Below, in pieces: positions 16,525 to 26,300 of a stretch of DNA of 64,000 bases. The notes beneath the pieces are model-generated. The model had not been told where the DNA came from. It did no database searches and saw only the letters and a program-made list of their open reading frames with translations. Origin of the DNA: Fibrobacterota bacterium (GTDB taxonomy: Bacteria > Fibrobacterota > Fibrobacteria > UBA11236). Every line of letters begins with the position of its first letter. Within the stretch, counting starts at the first letter, position 1. The translations under genes were made by a program, and so were the position numbers. The stretch lies in assembly GCA_028287505.1 (NCBI GenBank), contig JAQBPN010000060.1:32001-96000 (forward strand), read 5' to 3'.

Positions 16525-17832
16525 GTGAGATTGGTTGTTTTTGCGATCCTATGTCTGTGCGCCCAAGCCTCGGCCAAGACGGACTTTTCCGCCTGGAAAG
16601 ACTCCGCGCGCGTGTATTTCAACACGACCTCGACGGGCGCTCCCATTACTTCGCCGGTCAGGAACTTTCCCCTCCTGATCCGGCTGGATTCGGCCAATCT
16701 GAAACTGATCCACGCGGCTCCCGGCGGCGGCGATTTCCGCTTCACCGATCCGGACGGGGTGGAATTGCCCTGCCACGTGGAAAGATGGGATACCGGTTTC
16801 TACCGCAGCGCGGAAGTCTGGGTCAACGTCCCGCAGGTGGATGCGGGGAGCGCGTCGGATTTCGTGGTCGTGTATTGGGGCAATCCTTCGGCTACCATGA
16901 CGGGCGCGGTGAAAGTCCGGCAAGGCGGCGGCGATGTGTATCTGGGAGGCGACAACGCGGTGGGTTCCCGGGTGGTTTTCGATACGGCCTTCGGCTTTGC
17001 CGGAGTGTGGCATCTGGACGAAGACGCGGCCAAGGCCGGAGCCGCGGCCATATCCTCCGCCGAGGAATCGCCGGTGCAAGTGGTGCTGGAACCGGTGGCC
17101 GCGCCTGGGAACGCGCTCGGGAATGGAGTGGGTTCGCTTTCCTCCCTGCGCCTGGGCGCGGCCCGTTTCGCCGTGGATGGCATAGGAGTGGAAGCTGAAG
17201 CCATGCCGCCCGCCGCCGCGGATGGGCCCTCCCTGGCTTCCGTGCGGTCCGGACGCGGATGGAAAACGGATCTTTTGGGTTATCGGCCCGACGCCGAGTT
17301 CACATGGAAGCTCGCCTGGTCCGCGCACGCGGGCGCGGGTTCCGCTCTGGCCCGCCTGCGCGTGGCTTCCTTGCGGCTTCCCGAAGGCATGACCCTGTGG
17401 GCGATCTCGCCATTGCGCAAAGTGGCGGAACCGGCCATGGTGGGCGCGGAACTCGAAGTGATGGGCGATGCATCCGATACCTTGATCTTCTGGGCCGCTC
17501 CCAAGGGCCGCGCCTTCCGGGAGCTGCCGCAGGGATTCGGTCCCAGGCCTGAAGTCCGATCCGCCGCCTGGGTGGCGGGTCCCTCGGGCGGGAAGCTGCG
17601 ATTGGCCTTGCCCGCGTCCACGGGATTGCGCGCGGAATGCCGGGACGCTTCCGGAAGGCGACTGGCCTCTCTGCGGCGCGCTGGCCTGGCGCCGGGCTAT
17701 TATGAGTTTTCCGTCGCGGACGCCTGGGAATCCGGAACCGGCGCCATCGCGCCCGGTCTGATGATCGTCACGGTGGAGTTCCTGGATGGAGCGGATCCCG
17801 GACGGATGGTGTTCAAGTCCATCCGCCCCTGA
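16525..17832 (+). CDS. Secreted DUF2341-domain protein
   Basis: 435 residues with a signal peptide (VVFAILCLCAQASA) from a GTG start at 16525. TAAAAT at 16512-16517 is only 7 bases upstream and no Shine-Dalgarno is present, which suggests a leaderless message. Residues ~45-125 form a DUF2341 beta domain (NFPLLIRLDSANLKL... GGDFRFTDPDG... LPCHVERWD... VWVNVPQVDAGSASDFVVVYWGN), found in exported bacterial proteins and often close to LamG-type carbohydrate-binding folds. The stretch FAGVWHLDEDAA after it is the usual beginning of such a LamG domain, but the rest of it seems to be missing or diverged. The C-terminal ~75 residues (AECRDASGRRLASLRRAGLAPGYYEFSVADAW) resemble the sorting-domain fold. 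Confidence 0.7.
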   Translation: MRLVVFAILCLCAQASAKTDFSAWKDSARVYFNTTSTGAPITSPVRNFPLLIRLDSANLKLIHAAPGGGDFRFTDPDGVELPCHVERWDTGFYRSAEVWVNVPQVDAGSASDFVVVYWGNPSATMTGAVKVRQGGGDVYLGGDNAVGSRVVFDTAFGFAGVWHLDEDAAKAGAAAISSAEESPVQVVLEPVAAPGNALGNGVGSLSSLRLGAARFAVDGIGVEAEAMPPAAADGPSLASVRSGRGWKTDLLGYRPDAEFTWKLAWSAHAGAGSALARLRVASLRLPEGMTLWAISPLRKVAEPAMVGAELEVMGDASDTLIFWAAPKGRAFRELPQGFGPRPEVRSAAWVAGPSGGKLRLALPASTGLRAECRDASGRRLASLRRAGLAPGYYEFSVADAWESGTGAIAPGLMIVTVEFLDGADPGRMVFKSIRP

Positions 17833-17950
17833 TTCCTGATCCCTGATCCCGGAGCCCGGCGCCAGGGAAAGTCCTTATGCCCTCCGTCCCCCGCAATTAA
17901 TATATTCCCTTGGACAAGTAGTCGTGAATTCCTTTCGGGAGGTTTTGCCT

Positions 17951-18454
17951 ATGGGACGAGTCTTTTCACTCTCCGCTTTATCCGACCTTTGTACGCCTGC
18001 CAGGCTCGGCGCCGTCGCCGCGATGTTGCTGCTGCTCGCGCCTTCGCGGGGCCATGCCAAACAAGGGGGGGATTTCGGCTTGGGAGTGGTCGCGGGCGCG
18101 CCCTCCGGACTTTCCGGAAAGCTTTGGACCGGGCCCAACAATGCCTTCGACTTCATCGCCGGTTTCAGCATCGTGGGCCACCATGACTGGATAGCCCTGA
18201 ACGCCGATTATGTCTGGCACGATTGGGACCTGATCCCGGTCAAAGTCGGACAATTGCCCTTGTACTATGGAATGGGCGTGTGGACCCGGATTGAGGATAC
18301 TCCCGTTATCGGCGCCCGGGGCATCGTGGGGCTTGAATACATGTTTCCAAGCGCCCCGCTCGATGTGTTCTTTGAAATCGGCCCCGGCATTTCCATTCTG
18401 CCGTCCACGGATTTCGATCCCTCGGCCGGACTGGGAATGCGCTACTTCTTCTAA
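17951..18454 (+). CDS. Outer-membrane beta-barrel protein
   Basis: 167 residues. ATG 17951 is chosen for its GGGAGG ribosome site at 17937-17942; the upstream in-frame GTG has none. The N-terminus is a signal peptide (LGAVAAMLLLLAPSRGHA). The mature part consists of alternating strands with Gly turns (FGLGVVAGAPSGLSGKLW, YGMGVWTRIEDTPVIGARGIVGLEYMF) and ends in MRYFF, a typical C-terminal beta signal with a terminal Phe. A small 8-stranded barrel is inferred. TATATT at 17901-17906 may be its -10 box. It is convergent with the large lipoprotein gene. Confidence 0.75.
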   Translation: MGRVFSLSALSDLCTPARLGAVAAMLLLLAPSRGHAKQGGDFGLGVVAGAPSGLSGKLWTGPNNAFDFIAGFSIVGHHDWIALNADYVWHDWDLIPVKVGQLPLYYGMGVWTRIEDTPVIGARGIVGLEYMFPSAPLDVFFEIGPGISILPSTDFDPSAGLGMRYFF

Positions 18455-18457
18455 TCC

Positions 18458-18478
18458 CCGCGCCGTTCGCCGGCGCGG
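18458..18478. terminator. GC-rich hairpin between convergent genes
   Basis: CCGCGCCG (18458-18465) pairs perfectly with CGGCGCGG (18471-18478) around TTCGC. It lies in the 49-base gap between the barrel gene and the convergent lipoprotein gene and could stop transcription from both sides, although neither flank has a long T run. Confidence 0.45.
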
Positions 18479-18503
18479 AATTCCATCGACCGTTGTCTTG
18501 AAT

Positions 18504-21500
18504 CTATTGGGCCAGCGCCGCGGGCAGGCCGTTCACCAGTTTGGGTGTGCCGGCTTTCGCCTGTACTCCCAGGAGAACGTATCCCAGGGAAGGGTCTTCG
18601 ATATCCGCGGCCATGGCGGCCCGGGATTCGGGATCGATGCGCAAGGTGGCGGGGTTGATCGTCTTGACCGCGGTCGCGGTCGAGCCGTCCTTTACCACCG
18701 TGATCTTGTTGGCGGCCGTGTTCAGGGCCGTCCTCAGCGCTTCCAGATCCCCGCGGAAATATTCGTATCCGGAGGGCAGTGCAGGCAGGCCCGCGTCCAA
18801 CGGAAAGGGCGGAGGCAGGATGCCGCCGTCCAGGCATTTTCCGCCCAGGAATGCAGCCGGATCCACGAAGCGGGATTCGATCAGGAATACGCTGGTGCGG
18901 ACGAATCCGAGCGCGTCCCTGGCCTTGGCCAGTTTGGCGGGGGTTCCCGGCAGCAGGTCGTCCTCGATGGCCAGCACGGAGTATTTGGCGGAGGTCGCCA
19001 GGATGGAATCCCGGACGAAGTCGCTTCTTTCCTGGGCCGTGGCGCCGTCCAGCAGGGGAATGGGCGTGGGCAGGATTTGGACATTGCCGCAATATGGGAA
19101 GGCTCCGTCCCGGATATGCAGGCTGTCGTTGACGGAGCGCATCACGCGGCCGCGCATGGACAGATAGAACGCGTCTCCGGGACCGATGCCGGCCTGGTCC
19201 AGGAACAGGCCGAACTTGGCCGCGGTGCCGGCGTACGGTTTGGCAAAGGACTCGGGGGGAATCGGCTCGTTGTTGACCGTGCCGCCGGGGGTGGAGGTTC
19301 CGCCGGTTGCCGCGGGGGTACTGCCGTCGGAAAGGCCGGTGCCGAATTTATCCTGTTGCAGCCATCCCGCGAAATCCCCTGCGATACCGTTCGCGAAGAC
19401 TTTCACGGAGGCATCATTCGCAGCCACCTTGACGGAGAACTGGCCGGGCACGTCGCGGTATAGCCGATCGGTGCATTTGGCGGGAATGATCGCATCGAAC
19501 TTCTTGCAGGAATCCAGGCTCTCGATCAGGCTGCCGTCCAGCACCCAGATATCCGTGAGGGAATCCTTGCCCCGTCCCAGGCGGGCGTTGACTTCGAAGC
19601 GGCGGGTGTATTGCTTGACCGCATCGGTCTTGGCGATGCGGGAGCTGATGTCGAAGCTGCCGTCGTCCTGCTTATAGGAATGGGTGGAGTCCAGCACGGC
19701 CACCTCGTCGCCGAACTCGTCATTCAAAGTGAGGATGAACAGTTTGCTTCCGGATTGGCGCAGGCTGAAGCGGGCATTGCCCAGACCGGAGGGCGGTTTG
19801 CGATAGGACATGACGACGATCGGCGAAGGCGTGGCGGTGGCGCCCGTGACGGGCTGGGCCACGGTGGGCGCCGTGGTTCCCGCGGGAGCGGCCTTCTGGA
19901 TGTCCAGGTAGCTGGAAACGTCTTCGCCGCGGCCGCTGGCGGCATATTGTCCCACGAAGGGACCTCCCGCAAAGGCGGTGCTCATTCTGGCCACGGAGGA
20001 GATGCGGTTGGCCACTCCCTGAAGGAAGGCGCGGTTCTTGTCGTAGGTGCCCCGCAAGAGCAGGCTCTTGCCGGAATCCGGCCCATTGTCCGGCAGGCGG
20101 ACGGGGAAGAGGAATTCGCCCATGGACTCGTTCAGGCTGGCGGCCACGGTATCCGTCAGCGTGTCCTTCAGATAGGCGGAGTAGGAGACCAGCAAGGTGT
20201 CCTGCTGGGAGCGGACCTTGAATTTGATCGTGTAAGCGTTGTCTCCGAGCTTGATGAGGCCGGAATACACGCCCGAAGGGGCGGAAACGCGCGCGCGGGT
20301 GGCGGGCCTGCTGGCCGCGTCGTTGGGATTGTATCCGAGCAGTTTTTCGATGTCGTCCGGAAAGCCGTCCCCGTCCGTATCGATCCACTTCACTCCCTGG
20401 CCGATCAGGGCCTTGAAGAATTCCTTTTTCTCCGCGTCGCCGGCTTCGCGTTCGATGCCGCTGGGGTCGATCATCTGCTCCAGGAAGTCGGCGATGCCGT
20501 CCAAATCGGTGTCGACCAGGAAGTTGGGGAAGCTGCCCTTGTCGTTGGGATTGGTCTTGTAGTTGCTTTCCATGTAATCCGGGAATCCGTCCAGATCCCG
20601 GTCGGTAAAGCTTTGCTGGGCGTTGGTTTGCGAGACCGAAGGCGCGGCCTGCTGATCCAGTGTTTTGAAGTCCAACGCGTTGGGATAGCCTTTGACCGCG
20701 AAGGATCCGCGCGCGGCGCCGAAATCGGATTCGCCGTAATAGCGATCCGGAATGAATCCGTTGGCCAGGAATTGCGCCGCGGAAGTGTCGCGCACGGCGA
20801 TGACCTTCCATTGGTAGACGCCGGCCAGGCCCTTTTCCGCATTGAACAGTTCCGTCAGCGGGAATTTGAAATTGACCCGTTCCCAGCCGGGCAATTGCAG
20901 CGCCTGCACGTCCCGGAGGATGGAGGTGCCTCCGGAAACCACCTGGGCCGATGCGTCGAGGATCAACTTGTGCTCGGAGCCTTTGCCCTGGGTGCGCATG
21001 AAATACAACGCGCCGAACAGGGGCCGCCCGCCCGTGAACTTGGGATCTTCCGCCAGTCCCACCAGGTAGCCGCCCACACTGTCGAAGTCCAGGCCGCGGA
21101 AATGCAGGAGGATCCTGCCGGTGGCGTCCCCGGCGCCGTCGATGCCGCCCACCGGTCCCAGCAGGTTGATGGGCTTGATCTCGCGCACCTTGAAATCTCC
21201 GGCCGCCACGTTCTGGGTGAACTCGGTCTTGCCCAGGGAGCCGCTGATCGCGGCATGGTTAATGATCCACTTGGTTCCGGTGTAGCCCAGGATGAACTTG
21301 ACGATGCGGAAGGTGGTGTCGCGCGCGGGGGAGTCCGCGCAGCCCAGGCCCGGATCCCAATCGGCGCGGCCATGGGACGCAAAGGTGGTGTGCTTTACGG
21401 CCACCTTGGCTTCGGTCTCGGTCACGGTTATGCCGCCATCGATGGTGAACTCGTCCTTGATCACGTCCTTGACGGGCTGCAGCACCACGCTGGTGGACTG

Positions 21501-23282
21501 CCGCAACTGCTCGCCCAGAAAGCGCGCATCGCCTCCGGAATTGCCCACGCCGGCCGAGGGGGGCAGATCGAAGACATAGTCCTTGCCCGCCAGGGTGAAG
21601 CGGTTGTCGATCTTGGACCAGGAGAGGCCGCTGGTGATTTCGTTCGCGCCGCGGAACACGCGGGGCAGGAAACCGGTGGCGGTACGCGCCTGCACCCAGA
21701 GCGTGTCCTTGCCGTCCATAGAGGCCACCTTGCGCAGCCATACCCTGGTGGAGCAGGAGACCGCGTCCATCCGGTAGACCGGAGCCAGGAAGCCGGCGTT
21801 CAGCAGGTTCTTGGCGGAAACGTCGCGCCGCACGAAATCCAGGAATTGCTGCGTGGAAAGGAATTGCGACTCCTCTTCCATGCGGAAAGCCGGATCCAGG
21901 AAGCTCCCGATCCTGCCGATGTCGCCTTGCAGGAAGGCGCTGAAAAAGTCCTCCATCAGCAAGGCCAAGGCCTGATCGCGGCCCTTCTTGTCCTTGGCGG
22001 CGCCGTCATAGTCCTTGACCGTGAATTTGAAACGGAACACCTTGTCCAGCTTCTTGCCGCCCAGGTCCGTAAGCGTGTCCGGAACCGCCACGGTATAGGT
22101 CGCTCCCACCAGGAAGGGCTCTTTGTGCACGAAAGTGAGTTTTGACCCGGTAACTTCCCAGTAACCCTCGACCTTCGGGTCCATCACGATGGAATTCAAG
22201 GCGGAGAACACCTGGGGCGGGCGGGAGAAGTTGATGAGGGGATTCTGGGTGGGCTTCAGGGTTTCCTGATCGACGGGAAACGTGGAGCCCACCGTGAAAG
22301 GTTGATCGGAGACCTGGGATTCGGCCACGGCCTGGAATACCGCGCGGTATTCCTTCTCCAACGGATTCTTGGCCAGATCCTTGAGCGAGGTGGGAATGAT
22401 GATCCCATAGCGCGAGTCCGATTCCAGGCGGCCCAGGGACAGAGTGAGCTGTTTGCTGTCGCCGCTCCAACTGAAGGAGCTCGGCGGGATGGCCAGCGTA
22501 TCCTTCAAGAGCACGGACCCGTTGCTGTTCTTCTCATCCACCTTGCCCACCACCAGGCCCTTGTAGCTTTCGCGCTGGATGGGTTCCGAGAAAGCGATGT
22601 TGATCCTGGCGTTGGCGGAAGGAATGGCGCCCACCAGGAAGACACCGTCCGCATCGGGCGAAGTGGCGTCGTAGACGCTCGTAACGGTAGGGCTGGTCAC
22701 GTCCTCGATGGCGATGGCCGTATCCAACCTGACGATTGTGTCCTTCTTGGGATTGATGAAAGGAATGGAGGCGGTCACCAGGCGGAAAGTCGCCAGGTCC
22801 AAGTGCACGGCGAAACCGTAGTAGCTGCCTGCCTTGAGCACTGCGGCGTAGTTGCCGTTCTTGTCGGTGGTAAGGCTGGTTTCGGCCGCGGTGGTGGGAT
22901 GCAGGGCGTCGAAGATGAGAATGGTGGCGCCGGACAAGGGGACGGGGGCGGTGGCGAGATAGCGGCGTTCGCCGGCGGCGTTGGCTCCGGTCTTGAGCAG
23001 GCCCTTGACCACGTCCTTGCCCTCGCCCTGCAAGGCTCCGGTGATGACGCCTTTGCCCGCGGCCTTGGCCGCCTTGATCAGGGAGTCCTGGCCCGCTATT
23101 CCATTGCTGGAAGTGGTGGGCGTGCTGGTCTTGTCCTTTTCGCAAGCGCAGGCGGTCTTCTTGGAGGACGTGGGGCTGGAGCATCCCATCCAGGCCGCGG
23201 CGGCGAGAGCGCACGATGACGCGAGCAGGAGGCGGCGCCACCCTGTCGCTTCGGTTGCTGTTTTCGATTTCCGTGCGCGCAT
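18504..23282 (-). CDS. Very large lipoprotein with Ig-like domains and Asp-rich calcium-binding repeats
   Basis: 1592 residues. I place the start at ATG 23282, preceded by AGGA; a start at 23321 would overlap a TACAAT -10 box (23323-23328). The N-terminus is a lipoprotein signal with lipobox AAWMGC (Cys near residue 34), so it is exported and lipid-anchored. Two Big_5-type Ig domains follow (~180-300 and ~310-420, each with the phrase type 'NARINIAFSEPI'). A helical stretch after it (DFFSAFLQGDIGRIGSFLDP) is SnoaL-like. Around residues 900-1010 there are three thrombospondin type 3-like acidic repeats (DRDLDGFPD, DTDLDGIAD, DTDGDGFPD) that should bind calcium. The C-terminal 550 residues are beta-rich and unassigned. 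It follows the giant surface-protein gene on the same strand. Confidence 0.75.
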   Translation of the reverse strand: MRARKSKTATEATGWRRLLLASSCALAAAAWMGCSSPTSSKKTACACEKDKTSTPTTSSNGIAGQDSLIKAAKAAGKGVITGALQGEGKDVVKGLLKTGANAAGERRYLATAPVPLSGATILIFDALHPTTAAETSLTTDKNGNYAAVLKAGSYYGFAVHLDLATFRLVTASIPFINPKKDTIVRLDTAIAIEDVTSPTVTSVYDATSPDADGVFLVGAIPSANARINIAFSEPIQRESYKGLVVGKVDEKNSNGSVLLKDTLAIPPSSFSWSGDSKQLTLSLGRLESDSRYGIIIPTSLKDLAKNPLEKEYRAVFQAVAESQVSDQPFTVGSTFPVDQETLKPTQNPLINFSRPPQVFSALNSIVMDPKVEGYWEVTGSKLTFVHKEPFLVGATYTVAVPDTLTDLGGKKLDKVFRFKFTVKDYDGAAKDKKGRDQALALLMEDFFSAFLQGDIGRIGSFLDPAFRMEEESQFLSTQQFLDFVRRDVSAKNLLNAGFLAPVYRMDAVSCSTRVWLRKVASMDGKDTLWVQARTATGFLPRVFRGANEITSGLSWSKIDNRFTLAGKDYVFDLPPSAGVGNSGGDARFLGEQLRQSTSVVLQPVKDVIKDEFTIDGGITVTETEAKVAVKHTTFASHGRADWDPGLGCADSPARDTTFRIVKFILGYTGTKWIINHAAISGSLGKTEFTQNVAAGDFKVREIKPINLLGPVGGIDGAGDATGRILLHFRGLDFDSVGGYLVGLAEDPKFTGGRPLFGALYFMRTQGKGSEHKLILDASAQVVSGGTSILRDVQALQLPGWERVNFKFPLTELFNAEKGLAGVYQWKVIAVRDTSAAQFLANGFIPDRYYGESDFGAARGSFAVKGYPNALDFKTLDQQAAPSVSQTNAQQSFTDRDLDGFPDYMESNYKTNPNDKGSFPNFLVDTDLDGIADFLEQMIDPSGIEREAGDAEKKEFFKALIGQGVKWIDTDGDGFPDDIEKLLGYNPNDAASRPATRARVSAPSGVYSGLIKLGDNAYTIKFKVRSQQDTLLVSYSAYLKDTLTDTVAASLNESMGEFLFPVRLPDNGPDSGKSLLLRGTYDKNRAFLQGVANRISSVARMSTAFAGGPFVGQYAASGRGEDVSSYLDIQKAAPAGTTAPTVAQPVTGATATPSPIVVMSYRKPPSGLGNARFSLRQSGSKLFILTLNDEFGDEVAVLDSTHSYKQDDGSFDISSRIAKTDAVKQYTRRFEVNARLGRGKDSLTDIWVLDGSLIESLDSCKKFDAIIPAKCTDRLYRDVPGQFSVKVAANDASVKVFANGIAGDFAGWLQQDKFGTGLSDGSTPAATGGTSTPGGTVNNEPIPPESFAKPYAGTAAKFGLFLDQAGIGPGDAFYLSMRGRVMRSVNDSLHIRDGAFPYCGNVQILPTPIPLLDGATAQERSDFVRDSILATSAKYSVLAIEDDLLPGTPAKLAKARDALGFVRTSVFLIESRFVDPAAFLGGKCLDGGILPPPFPLDAGLPALPSGYEYFRGDLEALRTALNTAANKITVVKDGSTATAVKTINPATLRIDPESRAAMAADIEDPSLGYVLLGVQAKAGTPKLVNGLPAALAQ

Positions 23283-23389
23283 ATTCAGCGGGTCCTGTTT
23301 GAGTATCGGACGTGCCAGCATGATTGTATATGTTGGCGGTCACACTTGGGAAGTTTTCGGAGGCCCGATCCGCGGGCGGAGTTAAAGCG

Positions 23390-26300
23390 TTACTTGACGA
23401 GCATCTTCAGGCTTTTGGCGAATCCGGGGATTTCCAACCGGTACACGTAGGCGCCCTTGGCGAGGCTCCCGCCGCCCTTGGCCTGGGGCTTCCAGATCAG
23501 GGTATGCGAACCGGGTTTGAACCCGGCGTCCGCGACCCGGGCCGCCAGGCGGCCGGAAAAGTCGTAGACATTGAGCCGGAGCCGATAGGTCTTCGCTTCC
23601 CGCTTGCCTTGGGCGTCCCAGGTTTGCGGGAGGAAGAAACGGAAGGCCGTTTGCGAGGTCACCGGATTGGGGAAGTTTTGGGAGATGGAGAAACTCCCAT
23701 GCAGCCGCTCGGCGAAATCCGGGTGGGGCGTGACCACCAGGGCATAGTGGGTGGACGCCTCATCCATGGGCAGCACGGCGGGCCCCTCGGCGGAAACCGG
23801 CATGACTTCGCCTTTGCGGACCAGGAATGCGTGCAGACCGGCGGCCTCCAAGGCCTGCAGGCCGGGCACAGTGAGGTTGGCTTTGTCCAGGCCCGATCCG
23901 GAATTCTCCACGGAGAAATCCCACCATTCCTCGTCTTCGCCGAGACAGTCGCGGAAATCGTCCGAGTAGCCGTGGGTTAGGCTGTCCCCGGCGCTCTCGC
24001 CCGGCTTTTCGAAATGCAGGGCGATATAATCGCCGAATTTGGGAGCGTCGGAAACCAGGCCGGAGGAGGATGCGCCGGATCCGGCGGTATCGTCCACCCG
24101 GGCGGAAGCGGCCCCGGTAACATTGCGGATACCCAGGAAATTCGCCCGATCCTGGTAGGGTCCCGCCTGCAGGGCCATCTGCAAGGTCCAGTCGCCCGCA
24201 TGGCGGAACTCGGGCGCGGGCGCCGAAGCCCCCTTGGCCAGGGGAGCGGCCGCGTTCGGGAAATAGGGTTCGTCCTTGACCGTGAGGGACGTATCCCTGG
24301 CCACCTGCACCCAATAAGCGCCCCAGGGTTTCAGGATGCCGCGGGCATTCACCAAATCGCGGCCGGCCGCGTCCCATTCCCAGAACTGAAGACCCGAGAC
24401 GGACAGATCCACGAAATAGGGGAAGGGATTTCCCACTTGGTTCCAACCCTGTTTGCTGTGGGTGAGTTTCAGGACGAAGGGACGGTCGAGCAGTTCCGCC
24501 AGACCCGCTTTCACGGTGACCGGTTTGGGAACGCGTACCCAGTAGCCTTTGCCGCGCACCAGGGAATCCGCGGAATGTCCCGAAGCATAACGCCCCAACG
24601 GAGCGCCGTCTTCGGAGGATTCGTCCCAGGAGGTGATGCCGGCGCCTGCGCCGAGTGAGCCCGCCGCCAGGGCCCGGCCGGGATATCCGATCATGTTCCA
24701 GCGCGCGCTGTCGAGAGCCAGCACGGTGGCGCCCGAGATGTTCAGGGTCGACAAGGTATAGCCGGATTGCCTGAGTCCGCCTTCGTCCTCCGCGGCCACC
24801 GCGAGCCGGTAGTCCCCGTCCGCCAGCGGATGCAGGTCGAGCACCGTGGTGGCGCAGATACCGCGGCGCACCGTGTCCCCGGCGGGACCTATCAGGCGGT
24901 AGTGGAAACGCGTCGAGGCCGCGCCGCCGTCCTGATCCACCACATCGAAGGCTATCCGGGCCGCGCCGGCCTGGGTTTGCCGGCTCTTGACCACGGCGGT
25001 GGGCGTGTCGTTCACGGATGCCACCTTGGCCGCCAAGGGAAGTTCGCTGAAGGCTCCGACCGCATCCTGGAAACGCAACTTGAAGGAATAGCTGCCGGTA
25101 TCCTTCTGGGCGGGCGTCGCGGCGAATTTGAAAAAGCGGTTGAACGCGTTTTCCGGGTCGACGGAAACGCTATAGGTGAGCCATGCGGGCAAGGAGGTGG
25201 CAAGCACGATCGGATCCCCCGGATCCATATCCACCACCACCACGGAGAAGGACTCCGCCACGTCTTCCTTCCAATGGGCGGGGGATTGCCAATTCGCCGA
25301 AGGGAAGGCCACGGGAGCATCGTTGACGTTGGCGACGGTGACCGTGAAATCCAGCGTGTCCAGCGACTTGCCATCGCTGACGGTGAGGCGGATGGGCGCG
25401 GGTCCGACGTCGCGGCTGCCCGGCCTGAAGACCAGGGTGGAATCCAGGATGGACGCCCAGGCGGGGGCTTGCAGGAAGGCAAAGGCATGGGAATCCTTGC
25501 TGTCTGCATCCGCATACCTGGGCGTGAAGCGGGAGGTGCTGTCCTCGTTGATGGTCATGGAATCCTGGCCCGAGGCGAAGACGGGCGCATCGTTCACATC
25601 AATAACTGTGAAGGTCTTGCTGAATATGACGGTCTTTCCCCCCAGATCGCGCGCCTGCACGGTAAGGGTGCCTGTGCCGACGTCCGCCTGCCCAGGCGTT
25701 CCCGTCAGGGTGTAGATCCGGTGGGCGCCGTAGCCCCCCTGGGCCGAGTCCGCCCTTTCCGATACGGACAGCCAGGCAGGTATCGTTGTTGTTACCGTCA
25801 GCACCGAATCGTCCGCGTCCGGATCGCCGATGTCCAGGGTCCATGCCACGGAAGCGTTCTGGAGCGCGCTGTCGGCGATGGTGGAGACGGCGGCCACGGG
25901 AGCCCGGTTTTCCAGGTAATTCACGTGTACGGACAAGGGCGCGGAAACATTGCCGATCCGGTCCCGGGCGATGGCGGTGAAGACATAGGAACCGTTCGCC
26001 ATCGCCGAAGCGGGCATCGGCACGCTGAAGGTGCTGTCGGCGCGGATCCTGGCGGTGTCGGATACCGTGGTCCAGCCCGATCCGTTGAAATAGGCCCCGT
26101 CCGAATCGCGCCTGCGCACCACGAAAACCGTGTCGGTGCCGGCGATGGCATCCAGGGACCGGCCCGTGACCGCGCCCGGCCAATTGCGCCAGCTTTGGTC
26201 CGGCATCAGGGACAGGGTCGTCACCGGGCCCGTCCGGTCGAGCTGGGTCGTATCGCGGTACCATGGCGAGCGGGTGCCGAAGGTGTTCTTGAATTGCGCA

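Noticed and set aside
19611-22145. 844-codon plus-strand open frame opposite the large lipoprotein
   Set aside because: Composition typical of antisense shadows in GC-rich genes; no motif, and the minus frame has a lipobox and Ig-like domains.
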